Shown: positions 26,006 to 34,709 of the stretch, piece by piece
Position numbering within the stretch: position 1 is the stretch's first letter
Layout: each line of letters begins with the position of its first letter
DNA from: Lachnospiraceae bacterium UBA7060
Lineage (GTDB): Bacteria > Bacillota > Clostridia > Lachnospirales > Lachnospiraceae
Length of the DNA stretch: 63,456 nucleotides
Assembly (NCBI GenBank): GCA_002493835.1
Contig: DLAA01000030.1
Coordinates: 1-63,456 of the forward strand
Direction: 5' to 3'
Translations under genes and position numbers: made by a program
Notes under the pieces: generated by a model
Databases searched by the model: none
Told to the model about the DNA's origin: nothing
The model's input: only the letters and a program-made list of their open reading frames with translations

Positions 26006-29000
26006 ACTCATCTCCTCCATTACACATACTGTAAAAATCCACAAGTGCCGGAACCGCATAGGCGGCACTGTCGTTCTTTAGCATTCCGCTGTCTCCTACA
26101 CATATCAACGCCTTTTTGCTGCGGCTCATCGCCACACACAAACGATTTTCAAACATCAAAAAACCATATTTTTTCCATAGCTGCTTATCTCTTACGATTT
26201 TCGCCGCTTTATCATCCTCCTCATGCTTCGGATTGATCTTATCCGCATTTGATCTGACCACTGACAAATAGACAATATCGAATTCCCGGCCCTGGAATGC
26301 GTCAACTGTTCCCACTCTGATATATTCTTCGTCGCCAAATTTATTGTTCCAGTACTCCCTGGAAATACGATAGCGCCCCTCTTCGTCCCTGGTCAGTATT
26401 CCTATTTCTTTAGAGGCCAAAACTTCATTTAACAAATCTACCTGATCTCTATAAAATGTTATAATTCCATAGCTGTACTCTCTTCCCCCAGGACTGTCCA
26501 GCATCTGCTTCAAATGCTCGGCAATTCGTTTTGCTTCAATATAACGGCTTTTGCTCTTATCTGCTCTTTCCTTCCCTTTTGACAAAGGTGTCTCATACCA
26601 AATGCAGGCTTTATTTTCAATACCCGGCAGTGTGTGTCCAAATTTTTTTACATTGGTAATTCCATTGTCAACATTTTCGCCGTGTATCTTATAAAAATTC
26701 CGATTGATAAAGCTTCCAATGGAAGGATGCATACGAAACTGTCTGTCCAAAGTGATAACCCTTGCAATCTTAGGTTCCTGCTCCTCAAGCAGCTGCAGTT
26801 TATAAAACAACTGTTGGAACATACTCTGCTTCAGCCTGTTATCGATTTCATCCCTCAGTTCAATCTGCGGCGTCTCCTCCTCCAATCTCCGGGCAACTTC
26901 ATCGTCGATTATGTGGGGAAGCTGGCGATGGTCGCCCACAAGTATAATCTTCTTGCTTGCAACAGACAACGGAATAAACAAATCAAGCGGATTACTTCTC
27001 GCCGCTTCATCTACAAGCACATTCTCATAAATGATATCATTATTTTTAAGATCACTGATTTCCTTGCTCATCACCTGCTGGTTTGTCGCGCCATTAACCA
27101 CAGAATAATCCAGTACCGCTTTTTTAACAGCCATCGGGTTTTCCTCCAGAGTATTCATATATTCAAGAAAAATCAGATCCTCTCCTTTTTTACTTTCCTC
27201 TATCTGCTCCTTTAAATAATCCGAAATTTCACAGAGAAGAATATCAATTTCTTCCTTTTTCCCACGACTGGTAAATATTCTGTCCATAGGTATCATATGT
27301 GCAAGAATGCTCCTTTTTACATTCTTTAATTCCTCATAGTCAACCACATCCTGCTCAAGTGTTTTTTTCAACTTTTCAATGAAGGGCCAAAGATATTCAT
27401 CCTGCACTTTTTCAAGCCTCATAACTGCTGCCCTGATGGCGCCAATACCGTTGTCCTTCATCGAAATCTCATCGATTGGAATTCTGCGCACTGTCTTTAT
27501 CAGCAGCGCTGATTCCTCCCTGTTATCCTCGATTTGAAATTGTATTCCATTTATAATCGACGACAGACGGCTGTTTTGCTCTTCAGAAATATAATTCTCC
27601 ACTTCATCCCTGATCTTTCTTAAAATTTCCAATGTCTGATGCAGTGAGACTGCAGAATTCAAATAGTTTACATACAGTTTGTTAAATACAGAAAAGTATT
27701 CCATATCCCTTGCCTGCGCATGTATGACGTTTAAATCGGCAAGCTTTTCATTAATCCAATGCTGAATAGTCAAATTTACATCTCTGGCCTCATCCTCGAT
27801 GTCCGAATACTTTCTGCCAAACTTAATCGCCGGCAGTCCAAAGATGCGCAGACGGTCAGTCGCATTCTGCACTGCATCATGCTGAAAAGCCGTTATCAGG
27901 CTTCTTCCAAACATCCCGCCCTCCGTATCCGCTTCCTCCTCAAGTCTCTTGATTATGGCAGTTATGACCGTCGTCTTCCCTGTCCCGGGCGGCCCCTGAA
28001 TAATTGCCATATCCGGCGTGTTCAGCGCAATACGAATTGCCTCAATCTGGTTGGGCGTCAGATTGGAAAATTTTGGATCCTCCAACAAGGCAGGAGAAAG
28101 TGCAGGTATATTTGTCTTTTTAGGCTTCGTAACCCTTTTCCCCTCCATAATGGCCTTCAGCTCAGGCATTGGACACGCCATTCTTTCAATATTCATTCTG
28201 GCAGTTTCCCTTCTCTCAAACCGCCTTTTATCGCCTTTATATGAGATAAATATAAAACCTGTGCTGAAGCGTTTCAGCTTTATCAGATTTTCATCGTTGA
28301 CAGCAATTGCAATTCTGCCTGACAGTTCATTAATGTCCGCTGCTATCTTTCCATCGACTGTAGTTTCATTGACCTCCCTGGATTCAAAAACATTCAAAAG
28401 TGCAGCAGAATCCGCGGCGTCCTGAAATGGGTGAAAGGGCAAAATACTGATGATATCTCCTTTTTTTGCGGCTTTTGAAAACTTTTTCAGCTGCTTCTCG
28501 CTGTTGGCTGCGTTCAGGTAAAAATAGATGATATTTCCTGCAGGCTCATATGAATCAAAATGTAATGCGCCGGCATCCCTGATTCTATCTAACGTAGTCT
28601 GAACTTCCATCCTTCCGTACTGATTCCATAGCTCAATATATAAATCCCCTTGATCCGAAAGAATTTCCCGCATTTTTTCCTTTATCTCCGATTTTTCATC
28701 AGAGTATTGTAAGTTCCCCCGCACGAGGACAAAGCAATAACTATTGACCTGTAATCCCCTGCAAAATTTTTCAGCTTCGTAGTACTCTTTGCCGTCATCG
28801 TATCTTTTCCGGACAGAAAGATAGTACTCGCCAGTAGAAATGACAAACTCTTCGTTGTCGGTCTCATCCTTTCTTATGTGTTTTCCAACGATAAAGTATT
28901 CTGCACTGCCATCCGGGGAATAAACGGCATCCTCCCTCAACTCATCGTACACCTTCGCAATATTCCTGAACTGTTTCTGCTTTGTCAGTTTCTTCCTGAT

Positions 29001-29336
29001 AAATTCATCCTTGACGAGAACAGCAATATCCATCTCATTACTTACGGGATATTGCTTGACCAAAATAGTGACCGTGTCCTTATTGACAGACAATATCTCA
29101 CATAAACACAAATCCAGGTTATCCATAATATGGGAGACGACATTTCTCGTATGTTCATTTACCGGAATAAACCTTTGCAGTTTGCCACTATCATAGGTTC
29201 TCACAAGGATGAATTCTCCCTGACTCAAAAGCTTAACTGCCTCATTTGCCTTAAAAGCGACTTTTGTGTCACGATCTGTACGGCACAGCTCTACGATCTC
29301 CTCCATGCATGCATTTTTCATATCTTGTACAAGCAA
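25986..29336 (-). CDS. Upf1-like superfamily 1 helicase (CnuH-like)
   Basis: An 1116-residue protein. The TTG start at 29336 is supported by AGGAGGG seven bases upstream, and the first ATG (29321) is too far from it. Residues 1-410 are unrecognised, possibly nucleic-acid-binding domains. The helicase part shows motif Ia/I region LTPNQIEAI and IQGPPGTGKTT (K454), motif II VDEAA (D776, E777), motif III VGDHRQLP, motif IV LDRQFRMHPSIG, motif V VGTVDAFQGREFDIVYLS and motif VI ENRLCVAMSRSKKAL, the Upf1/Dna2-like SF1B set. A helical insert separates motifs I and II. Upf1-like helicases are reported companions of TerY-P triads and type III CoCoNuTs. It starts 12 bases after the kinase gene. Confidence 0.88.
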   Translation of the reverse strand: MLVQDMKNACMEEIVELCRTDRDTKVAFKANEAVKLLSQGEFILVRTYDSGKLQRFIPVNEHTRNVVSHIMDNLDLCLCEILSVNKDTVTILVKQYPVSNEMDIAVLVKDEFIRKKLTKQKQFRNIAKVYDELREDAVYSPDGSAEYFIVGKHIRKDETDNEEFVISTGEYYLSVRKRYDDGKEYYEAEKFCRGLQVNSYCFVLVRGNLQYSDEKSEIKEKMREILSDQGDLYIELWNQYGRMEVQTTLDRIRDAGALHFDSYEPAGNIIYFYLNAANSEKQLKKFSKAAKKGDIISILPFHPFQDAADSAALLNVFESREVNETTVDGKIAADINELSGRIAIAVNDENLIKLKRFSTGFIFISYKGDKRRFERRETARMNIERMACPMPELKAIMEGKRVTKPKKTNIPALSPALLEDPKFSNLTPNQIEAIRIALNTPDMAIIQGPPGTGKTTVITAIIKRLEEEADTEGGMFGRSLITAFQHDAVQNATDRLRIFGLPAIKFGRKYSDIEDEARDVNLTIQHWINEKLADLNVIHAQARDMEYFSVFNKLYVNYLNSAVSLHQTLEILRKIRDEVENYISEEQNSRLSSIINGIQFQIEDNREESALLIKTVRRIPIDEISMKDNGIGAIRAAVMRLEKVQDEYLWPFIEKLKKTLEQDVVDYEELKNVKRSILAHMIPMDRIFTSRGKKEEIDILLCEISDYLKEQIEESKKGEDLIFLEYMNTLEENPMAVKKAVLDYSVVNGATNQQVMSKEISDLKNNDIIYENVLVDEAARSNPLDLFIPLSVASKKIILVGDHRQLPHIIDDEVARRLEEETPQIELRDEIDNRLKQSMFQQLFYKLQLLEEQEPKIARVITLDRQFRMHPSIGSFINRNFYKIHGENVDNGITNVKKFGHTLPGIENKACIWYETPLSKGKERADKSKSRYIEAKRIAEHLKQMLDSPGGREYSYGIITFYRDQVDLLNEVLASKEIGILTRDEEGRYRISREYWNNKFGDEEYIRVGTVDAFQGREFDIVYLSVVRSNADKINPKHEEDDKAAKIVRDKQLWKKYGFLMFENRLCVAMSRSKKALICVGDSGMLKNDSAAYAVPALVDFYSMCNGGDEYGCIIK

Positions 29337-29348
29337 TGTTTGGCCCTC

Positions 29349-30911
29349 CTACCGTTTATAAAATCTAATATATCTCTTTCTCAAAACAGAGATATCATCC
29401 ACAACATGTATCTCACTACCCTCAATGGTCCTTCTTCCGTACGATACCGGCATACTTAATATCAATCCATCAATTTTATCGAACCGCTTGAAGGTTCTTC
29501 CCTCCAGCTTTCCGATTTCCTTATTTGCAGACACCATTTCTATCACGGTATCTGTCGTACAGTTATACACTGCATATTTTCCGTCCTCAATCTTAACCGC
29601 AATTGTCGGCTCCTCATCCATAAGAGAGAAAATGTCGTCTGTCTGATAATTAAAGAAAACATGTGTCCCATCTACATCATCAAAAATCTTCCTACCAACC
29701 GGTTTAACCGGTTTAAGATCTTCTCTTTTCAGATGGGAAATATTAAAATCACCTTCCCTGTTAAAAGAGTCAATCGATTGATTCTCTGCATCTATTATGC
29801 TGTCATAGTCATATTCATCCAAAATCTGAGCGTAATAGACGGCCCTTTTGCGCTTTTTTTTGCAAAATGGACATTTATCCTTTTCGGCAGATTTCATAAA
29901 GTATGTATTTTGACAATGCTCGCAAGTAATCAGCAGATCCTTTGCCCTGCGCAGTTCTTCGAACCACTCTCTCATAGAAGGTCTCGAACTGGGATCGGAC
30001 TGTCCTTCCCTGCTGAAATTGCGGTGAAACAATTCCTTCATTCGCTTTGTCATCACAAGATCAGCCGGCATACCTGTTCCAGGATTAACCGCATTTCTTG
30101 TATCATCCGGATCATAGATCCAAGGTAAATATTCCGGTGCCGATTCCTTCTCCGGTTCAGACGGGGTATCCCAATCATCCTCATCCCAGCCGTCCCCGGT
30201 CTCGGACATCATTTTCCCGTTAAACGGAGAATTCAGCGTCAAAACCTCGTGGGCCAATACCGCAAAGGTATATTCATCGCTCTCACGGGTATTCAGGCCC
30301 CCGGCAGTCACTTCAGGAGCGCCATATCCCGGAGTCATAATCTGCTTATTTACATCGAAGAAATATCTCATATTATCCGCGTCAATCAGCCATACTTCCC
30401 CCGTATGATTGTCTGTTGACACAAATAAATTGTCGGGGGAAAGATCCGCATAGACAATGGAATGATAATACATTTTTGCAAAAAGCCCAGCCGCTTTTGA
30501 AAGAAAGCCCAGCCTGTACCGAAGGCCCCCTGTATCCCTGTAAAATTTAGGCGGCACCGTCTGTTCATCAAAAGAACGAATCCAATACTTTACAGACTTC
30601 ATATTGCCAAGCATCCGCATGGTATATCCGCAATATGGCCTCCGCAGGACACTTGCCGCCCTTGCAACATGTATTCCGGCCGGAAGGTCAAGCGTTCTGA
30701 CTTCATCTAGCCCAGCCTTATACTTGTCATACTCCTCCTCATCCACGACCGGCCCGCCGTGTACCGGGTCAATTTTTATTTTGACAATTATATTGGGATC
30801 TGATGTCCGCCAAACAGCGCCTTGTCCGCCTTCTCCCAATTTCTCTGTAAGCTGATGCTTCTGTCCATTCTCGTCAACTACAAATTTATATTTTTCACTG
30901 TTTTGTGCCAT
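29349..30911 (-). CDS. Serine/threonine protein kinase with zinc ribbon (TerY-P kinase)
   Basis: A 520-residue protein with a bacterial Ser/Thr kinase domain: glycine loop GEGGQGAVW, Lys in IIVKIKID (K44), catalytic loop VYADLSPDN (D156, N161), LIDADNM (D177-D179, DAD in place of DFG) and GYGAPEVTAGG. A CxxC...CxxC zinc ribbon follows (CEHCQNTYF ... KCPFC). The C-terminal 160 residues are beta-rich and unrecognised; they may sense a ligand or bind partners. It directly follows the PP2C gene with two bases between them and the vWA genes precede it, so this is the kinase of a TerY-P triad. Likely substrates are the vWA or ATPase proteins of the same operon (inference). Confidence 0.88.
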   Translation of the reverse strand: MAQNSEKYKFVVDENGQKHQLTEKLGEGGQGAVWRTSDPNIIVKIKIDPVHGGPVVDEEEYDKYKAGLDEVRTLDLPAGIHVARAASVLRRPYCGYTMRMLGNMKSVKYWIRSFDEQTVPPKFYRDTGGLRYRLGFLSKAAGLFAKMYYHSIVYADLSPDNLFVSTDNHTGEVWLIDADNMRYFFDVNKQIMTPGYGAPEVTAGGLNTRESDEYTFAVLAHEVLTLNSPFNGKMMSETGDGWDEDDWDTPSEPEKESAPEYLPWIYDPDDTRNAVNPGTGMPADLVMTKRMKELFHRNFSREGQSDPSSRPSMREWFEELRRAKDLLITCEHCQNTYFMKSAEKDKCPFCKKKRKRAVYYAQILDEYDYDSIIDAENQSIDSFNREGDFNISHLKREDLKPVKPVGRKIFDDVDGTHVFFNYQTDDIFSLMDEEPTIAVKIEDGKYAVYNCTTDTVIEMVSANKEIGKLEGRTFKRFDKIDGLILSMPVSYGRRTIEGSEIHVVDDISVLRKRYIRFYKR

Positions 30912-30913
30912 CG

Positions 30914-31642
30914 CTATCTCCTCCTATAGCAAATAAGAGTTCTGTCATCTCCTGCATTCACAGGATTCCACTTGGATAATACTTGATAAATAAAGTTGTT
31001 TCTTTCGGACAAGTTTTCACAAGCGGAAATCCGTTTATAAAGCAGCTGAATAAACGCCTCTCGTCTATCCTCAATAATTGTTTCCGAAACTCCGTCTGTC
31101 ATCATTACCATTCCAAACGGCCTGTGGCCGACAAAAATCTTCTTGAGGCTCCAGTCTGCATACCCCGTAAAGCTTCCCATACATACGGTCACATTTGTAA
31201 AATCGTCTTCCTTCTCTTTTAAAAGCTGCAGTTCATGATCCAAGGAAAGGTATATGCTTCCGTCTCCCAATTGTCCCAAATACACATAACCGTCATTTGA
31301 GACTATGGCAAAAAGACATGTAGCGCAGCAATCCTTCTGTGCATATGGAAAAATCTCCAAATTCCATATCGATACGACAAGCGGAAGAAGAAGCCTGATA
31401 TCTTTCTCCTTATATCCATTCCATATCTGAACTGCTTTGTCTACTGCTGTGCCCACAGATTTTGCTCCGTGGGCAGAAAAGGGCTTAGACCCTAGCCCAT
31501 CAGAAACCACCAAAATTGTCCCAAATTTATATCGTTTAACCGAATATGCATCTTGATTTGGCAGACCGCTTTTTTCATGCAGCAGCCCTCTTACTGACGC
31601 GTAACCAATTTCTTCAACCCTCATTTCATCCTTTTCCCTCAT
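30914..31642 (-). CDS. PP2C-type Ser/Thr phosphatase (TerY-P phosphatase)
   Basis: A 242-residue stand-alone PP2C domain. Metal-binding and family motifs are visible: LPNQDAY (D31), LVVSDGLGSKPFS (D48, G49), CCATCLFAIV, LGQLGDGSIYL, MMTDGVSE and AGDDRTLICY near the end. It is shorter than typical PP2Cs and has no membrane segment. The start overlaps the previous vWA gene as ATGA, showing tight coupling. In TerY-P triads the phosphatase reverses the kinase of the same operon. Confidence in family is high. Confidence 0.9.
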   Translation of the reverse strand: MREKDEMRVEEIGYASVRGLLHEKSGLPNQDAYSVKRYKFGTILVVSDGLGSKPFSAHGAKSVGTAVDKAVQIWNGYKEKDIRLLLPLVVSIWNLEIFPYAQKDCCATCLFAIVSNDGYVYLGQLGDGSIYLSLDHELQLLKEKEDDFTNVTVCMGSFTGYADWSLKKIFVGHRPFGMVMMTDGVSETIIEDRREAFIQLLYKRISACENLSERNNFIYQVLSKWNPVNAGDDRTLICYRRR

Positions 31643-32328
31643 ATAAAGTCTAATTCCAAAACATTTGTACTAAAAAGTTCAGGAGGAATTGTATTGGGCG
31701 ATGAGCTCTTACTGCGCAGCACGGTGCTGGATGAAATAAATCTGAAAAACTTATAAATATCAGCGGCATCTTCCACAAAGCACACTTCCTTTTCCGGATG
31801 GTCTAGAAATCGCTTCATCATAGAAATATCCGCATCTGCTCCAATTGCAAGACTCCATCTATCACATTTGGCGGAACGTCCAGTCGAAACAAACTGGTTT
31901 AACTGGTTTTCAAATTTCTGATTTCCAGGATCTTTCGGATCATAGGGCTGCCCGTCTGATACTAGGATAACCACCGGCCTGTAAGAGTTAGACGGAATCT
32001 TACTCTTATCTTCTATTATTTCCTTTGCAGCATCTAAAGCGTTTCCCATACATGTCACTCCGCCAGCTGCCAACTCCGTAAATTCTAATTCACCTGCAGG
32101 AGTCAGTTCAGAAACCACTACAGCCTCATCCCCGAAAGTAATAATCGAAACATATATTTCAGTCTGAACCGCCTGTTCTCTTTTAAACGTATCCAACATT
32201 TCCCTGACAGCGTTATTCAGTTCTTCTATTTTATGACTAAGCGACATCGTCCCGCTCACATCCAACAGCAAAAATACAGGTAACATTCTGGGTTTAGGCA
32301 TGACCATGCCTTCAAATTTATTTTTCAC
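31639..32328 (-). CDS. TerY-like von Willebrand factor A protein (copy 2)
   Basis: A 229-residue vWA protein from a GTG start behind AGGAGG. The MIDAS metal site is LLLDVSGTMS (Thr in place of the last Ser of DxSxS), with Thr in GGVTCMG and Asp in LVSDGQP. It is closely similar to its upstream neighbour (32344-33021): both share RSxKCDRWSLAIG and a 19-residue stretch MMKRFLDHPEKEVCFVEDA. The family is TerY, found with tellurite-resistance-like and phage-defence operons. Tandem paralogues suggest a heteromer or distinct partners (inference). Confidence 0.9.
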   Translation of the reverse strand: MKNKFEGMVMPKPRMLPVFLLLDVSGTMSLSHKIEELNNAVREMLDTFKREQAVQTEIYVSIITFGDEAVVVSELTPAGELEFTELAAGGVTCMGNALDAAKEIIEDKSKIPSNSYRPVVILVSDGQPYDPKDPGNQKFENQLNQFVSTGRSAKCDRWSLAIGADADISMMKRFLDHPEKEVCFVEDAADIYKFFRFISSSTVLRSKSSSPNTIPPELFSTNVLELDFI

Positions 32329-32343
32329 AGCCTGACTCCTCCT

Positions 32344-33021
32344 TTAGTTAAAATCAAGATCTATCGGATCCTGCATAGTAAAGAATTCATTGATTACCTG
32401 GTTGGGATTGGCGCTCTTGCTCCTTTGAATCGTTGTGGAAGAGAGAAAGCGGAAAAACTTATGGATATTGGCCGCATCTTCCACAAAGCACACTTCCTTT
32501 TCCGGATGATCTAAAAATCGTTTCATCATAGAGACATCTGCATCTTTCCCTATCGCGAGACTCCACCGGTCACACTTGGAACTTCTACCCGTAGTTGTAA
32601 ACTTTATAAGCTTATCCTCCCAATGATCATCGTTAGGAGCGCCATCTGATACGAGCACTACAATCGGCCGGTATGCGTTTTTCGGAACCTTCGTCCTGTC
32701 TTCAATCATGTCATAGGCGACATCTAAGGCACGTCCCATATATGTCATGCCTTTCGCTGTCATATCTGTATAATTGATATCTTTTGCAGGTGCCAGCTCC
32801 GTGTGAACCTTCACCTCCGTTCCAAATGTGATGATAGAGACACAAATTTCCACCTGCACCAATTGTTCTTTCCGAAACGTATCAATCATCTCCCTTACCG
32901 AACGGTTCAGCTCATCCATCTTCGAATCCCGTCCCATGGAAGTGCTTACATCCAAAAGCAAAAAAACAGGCAGTTTCCGCGCTTCGGGCATTACAAATCC
33001 ATCAAATTCTTTATTTTCCAT
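32344..33021 (-). CDS. TerY-like von Willebrand factor A protein (copy 1)
   Basis: A 225-residue vWA protein and the first gene of the leftward defence run; GGGAGGA precedes the ATG. MIDAS residues are canonical: DVSTSMG, Thr in KGMTYMG and Asp in LVSDGAP. No membrane segment or signal peptide is seen, so it is cytosolic. It is paralogous to the next gene (15-base gap), diverging mostly in the middle and at the extreme C-terminus. TerY vWA proteins are thought to act as phosphorylation-controlled assembly factors with a partner kinase and phosphatase, which here follow directly. Confidence 0.9.
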   Translation of the reverse strand: MENKEFDGFVMPEARKLPVFLLLDVSTSMGRDSKMDELNRSVREMIDTFRKEQLVQVEICVSIITFGTEVKVHTELAPAKDINYTDMTAKGMTYMGRALDVAYDMIEDRTKVPKNAYRPIVVLVSDGAPNDDHWEDKLIKFTTTGRSSKCDRWSLAIGKDADVSMMKRFLDHPEKEVCFVEDAANIHKFFRFLSSTTIQRSKSANPNQVINEFFTMQDPIDLDFN

Positions 33022-33221
33022 ACTCTATTCCTCCCTTTCTATTGTACCATCAATATTCCGGTTCATCTGGTGTTTTTGTCTTTTTTTTGCTATACTTAAA
33101 ACCTGGGTTACTTTATCACCTCCCATGGCCAGGTTTCTTTTTCTTATCTGATAACGATATCTTACCATGGCGGTTATTTTTCTCATTTAAAAAAACCTAC
33201 AAATTTTTTAGGAGCAGTCTT
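33022..33221. promoter_or_regulatory. Divergent control region between defence operon and WYL genes
   Basis: This 200-base AT-rich gap must hold promoters for both directions. On the plus strand an extended -10 TGCTATACT (33088-33096) is visible. On the minus strand TACAAT (near 33042-33047) precedes the TerY gene, with a poor -35. An 8-base perfect inverted repeat lies between them (separate entry). Confidence 0.5.
33099..33136. promoter_or_regulatory. Inverted repeat AAACCTGG-N22-CCAGGTTT, candidate operator
   Basis: Perfect 8-base arms (33099-33106 and 33129-33136) with centres about 30 bases apart, i.e. three helical turns. The left arm starts three bases after the plus-strand -10 and would overlap the start point of the WYL transcript. 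This geometry fits a dimeric WYL-type repressor that controls itself and the divergent defence operon (inference). Confidence 0.5.
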
Positions 33222-34709
33222 ATGGCTAAAAATACGCATGCATTTCAGAATGATATTAAACATTATGACAAAATTCGTGATATTCTCCGCTACTTATATA
33301 TGTATGGCAGTTCCTCCAAAGAAGAATTGATCGAAAAAAAGCTGGTCAAAAGCGTCAGCTCTTTTTATGATATCCGTCAACGTATTGAAAATTACATTGA
33401 TGGGGAATACCTTCAGGAACACAAATCCAGTGAAAAAGGAACCGGTAAAAAGTTTCGATTCATGTATGATCCCTTCCGCTGTCCGGTGAATTATCTTGCG
33501 GAAACATATCAAAATTGCTCCTATATCATTGATGATGTGATTTTTTACTTTTGCTTGATGCAGGCATTTGTTGATCCGGAATATCCTGAAGAGCCTTATG
33601 ATTATCTCGAAGACGACTCCTTCCTGGGCAGAAAAGAATATATCGAAACAGATGAAGATGTGGCAGTCACTGATCTGGTTACAATCGTAAAGAATATATA
33701 CGCTAATAATCAGTCTGTTCTTAAAGAATTAAATAATATTATCCCCCATTTTGAACACAATAAAAAATTGTTCACCTGGGCACGTGTCAAAGCGCGCATA
33801 ACAGAGCTTACCTCTTTAGGTATCCTGGTTGAATCCGGCGAGGGAAGATATTGTCTATCCGCAGATATATTTGCTGATATAGAGGCCGATGAATTGTCAG
33901 ATATACAGCTGATGACGCAATTTTTCTACAATTGCTCTTTTCTTACTGTCCCTGGTTTCTATCTTTCATCGACAATTAGCGAATACTCGCAGGCAGTCTA
34001 TCCAAGGGAAACTGACAGTTTTTTTTGCAGGCAGGAAAACCCTGTCTTTTTTTACAAGAATCATCGCCTGCAGACTGTTATCGACGACGATGTGACTTGG
34101 ATCATTTTAAACGCTATTCATTCTGCAGACGTCATTCATTATTCATACAGAGCTAAAAATGGAGAAATCCTTGCATTTGATGTCCTCCCAATGAAGCTTG
34201 TGATTGATAAACAATATGGGCGCCAGTATTTCTTCTGCTATAGTTACTCAGATCATAATTATTACATGCCGCGCATTTCGTCTGTCGTAGAAATAAGCAT
34301 AGACAAATCATTTGACAACATAAGAAAATATGAATGCCTTCCTTCATGTGGCGCAAATCAAACGATTCATGACCTGTACAACCAAATATACCAGGAACAC
34401 ACGCAAAATGTATGGAATATCGCCTTAGGAGAATCTGTCACTACCGTAAAAATACATTTTACATTTCCGGAATCTGAGTACCCCAAACTCCTTAGCCGAT
34501 TAAAATCCACAAAGCATCATGGTACGATTACCGAGCTCGGCGACGGACATATCGATTTTACAGTTGAGACACAAAGCGAACTGGAACTCATTCCGTGGAT
34601 ACGCAGTTATGGTCCCTATGCTGTAGTAGACTGCCAAAGCAACCCATTACTCGCTGACAAACTCAAATCTGACTGGGAGGAGGCAATGCGAAAATATGGA
34701 GTTATTTAA
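33222..34709 (+). CDS. WYL domain transcriptional regulator (first of pair)
   Basis: The start is the ATG at 33222 (MAKNTHAFQ) with AGGAG seven bases upstream; the frame remains open upstream to 33042 but without a ribosome site. The 495-residue protein has an N-terminal winged-helix-like part (YDKIRDILRYLYMYGSSSKEELIEKK), a long middle region and a C-terminal WYL-like domain (VIHYSYRAKNGEILAFDVLPMKLVI ... YFFCYSYSDHNYYMPRISSVVEI) with the WYL triplet degenerate. Then comes a WCX-like tail (GPYAVVDCQSNPLLADKL). WYL proteins sense nucleic acids or nucleotides and regulate many defence loci (CapW and BrxR types). It diverges from the defence operon and overlaps the next WYL gene by 14 bases. 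Confidence 0.8.
   Translation: MAKNTHAFQNDIKHYDKIRDILRYLYMYGSSSKEELIEKKLVKSVSSFYDIRQRIENYIDGEYLQEHKSSEKGTGKKFRFMYDPFRCPVNYLAETYQNCSYIIDDVIFYFCLMQAFVDPEYPEEPYDYLEDDSFLGRKEYIETDEDVAVTDLVTIVKNIYANNQSVLKELNNIIPHFEHNKKLFTWARVKARITELTSLGILVESGEGRYCLSADIFADIEADELSDIQLMTQFFYNCSFLTVPGFYLSSTISEYSQAVYPRETDSFFCRQENPVFFYKNHRLQTVIDDDVTWIILNAIHSADVIHYSYRAKNGEILAFDVLPMKLVIDKQYGRQYFFCYSYSDHNYYMPRISSVVEISIDKSFDNIRKYECLPSCGANQTIHDLYNQIYQEHTQNVWNIALGESVTTVKIHFTFPESEYPKLLSRLKSTKHHGTITELGDGHIDFTVETQSELELIPWIRSYGPYAVVDCQSNPLLADKLKSDWEEAMRKYGVI

Noticed and set aside
33042..33221. 60-codon N-terminal extension of the first WYL gene
   Set aside because: The extension runs through the divergent promoter region and its translation is hydrophobic noise. 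AGGAG directs the start to 33222.
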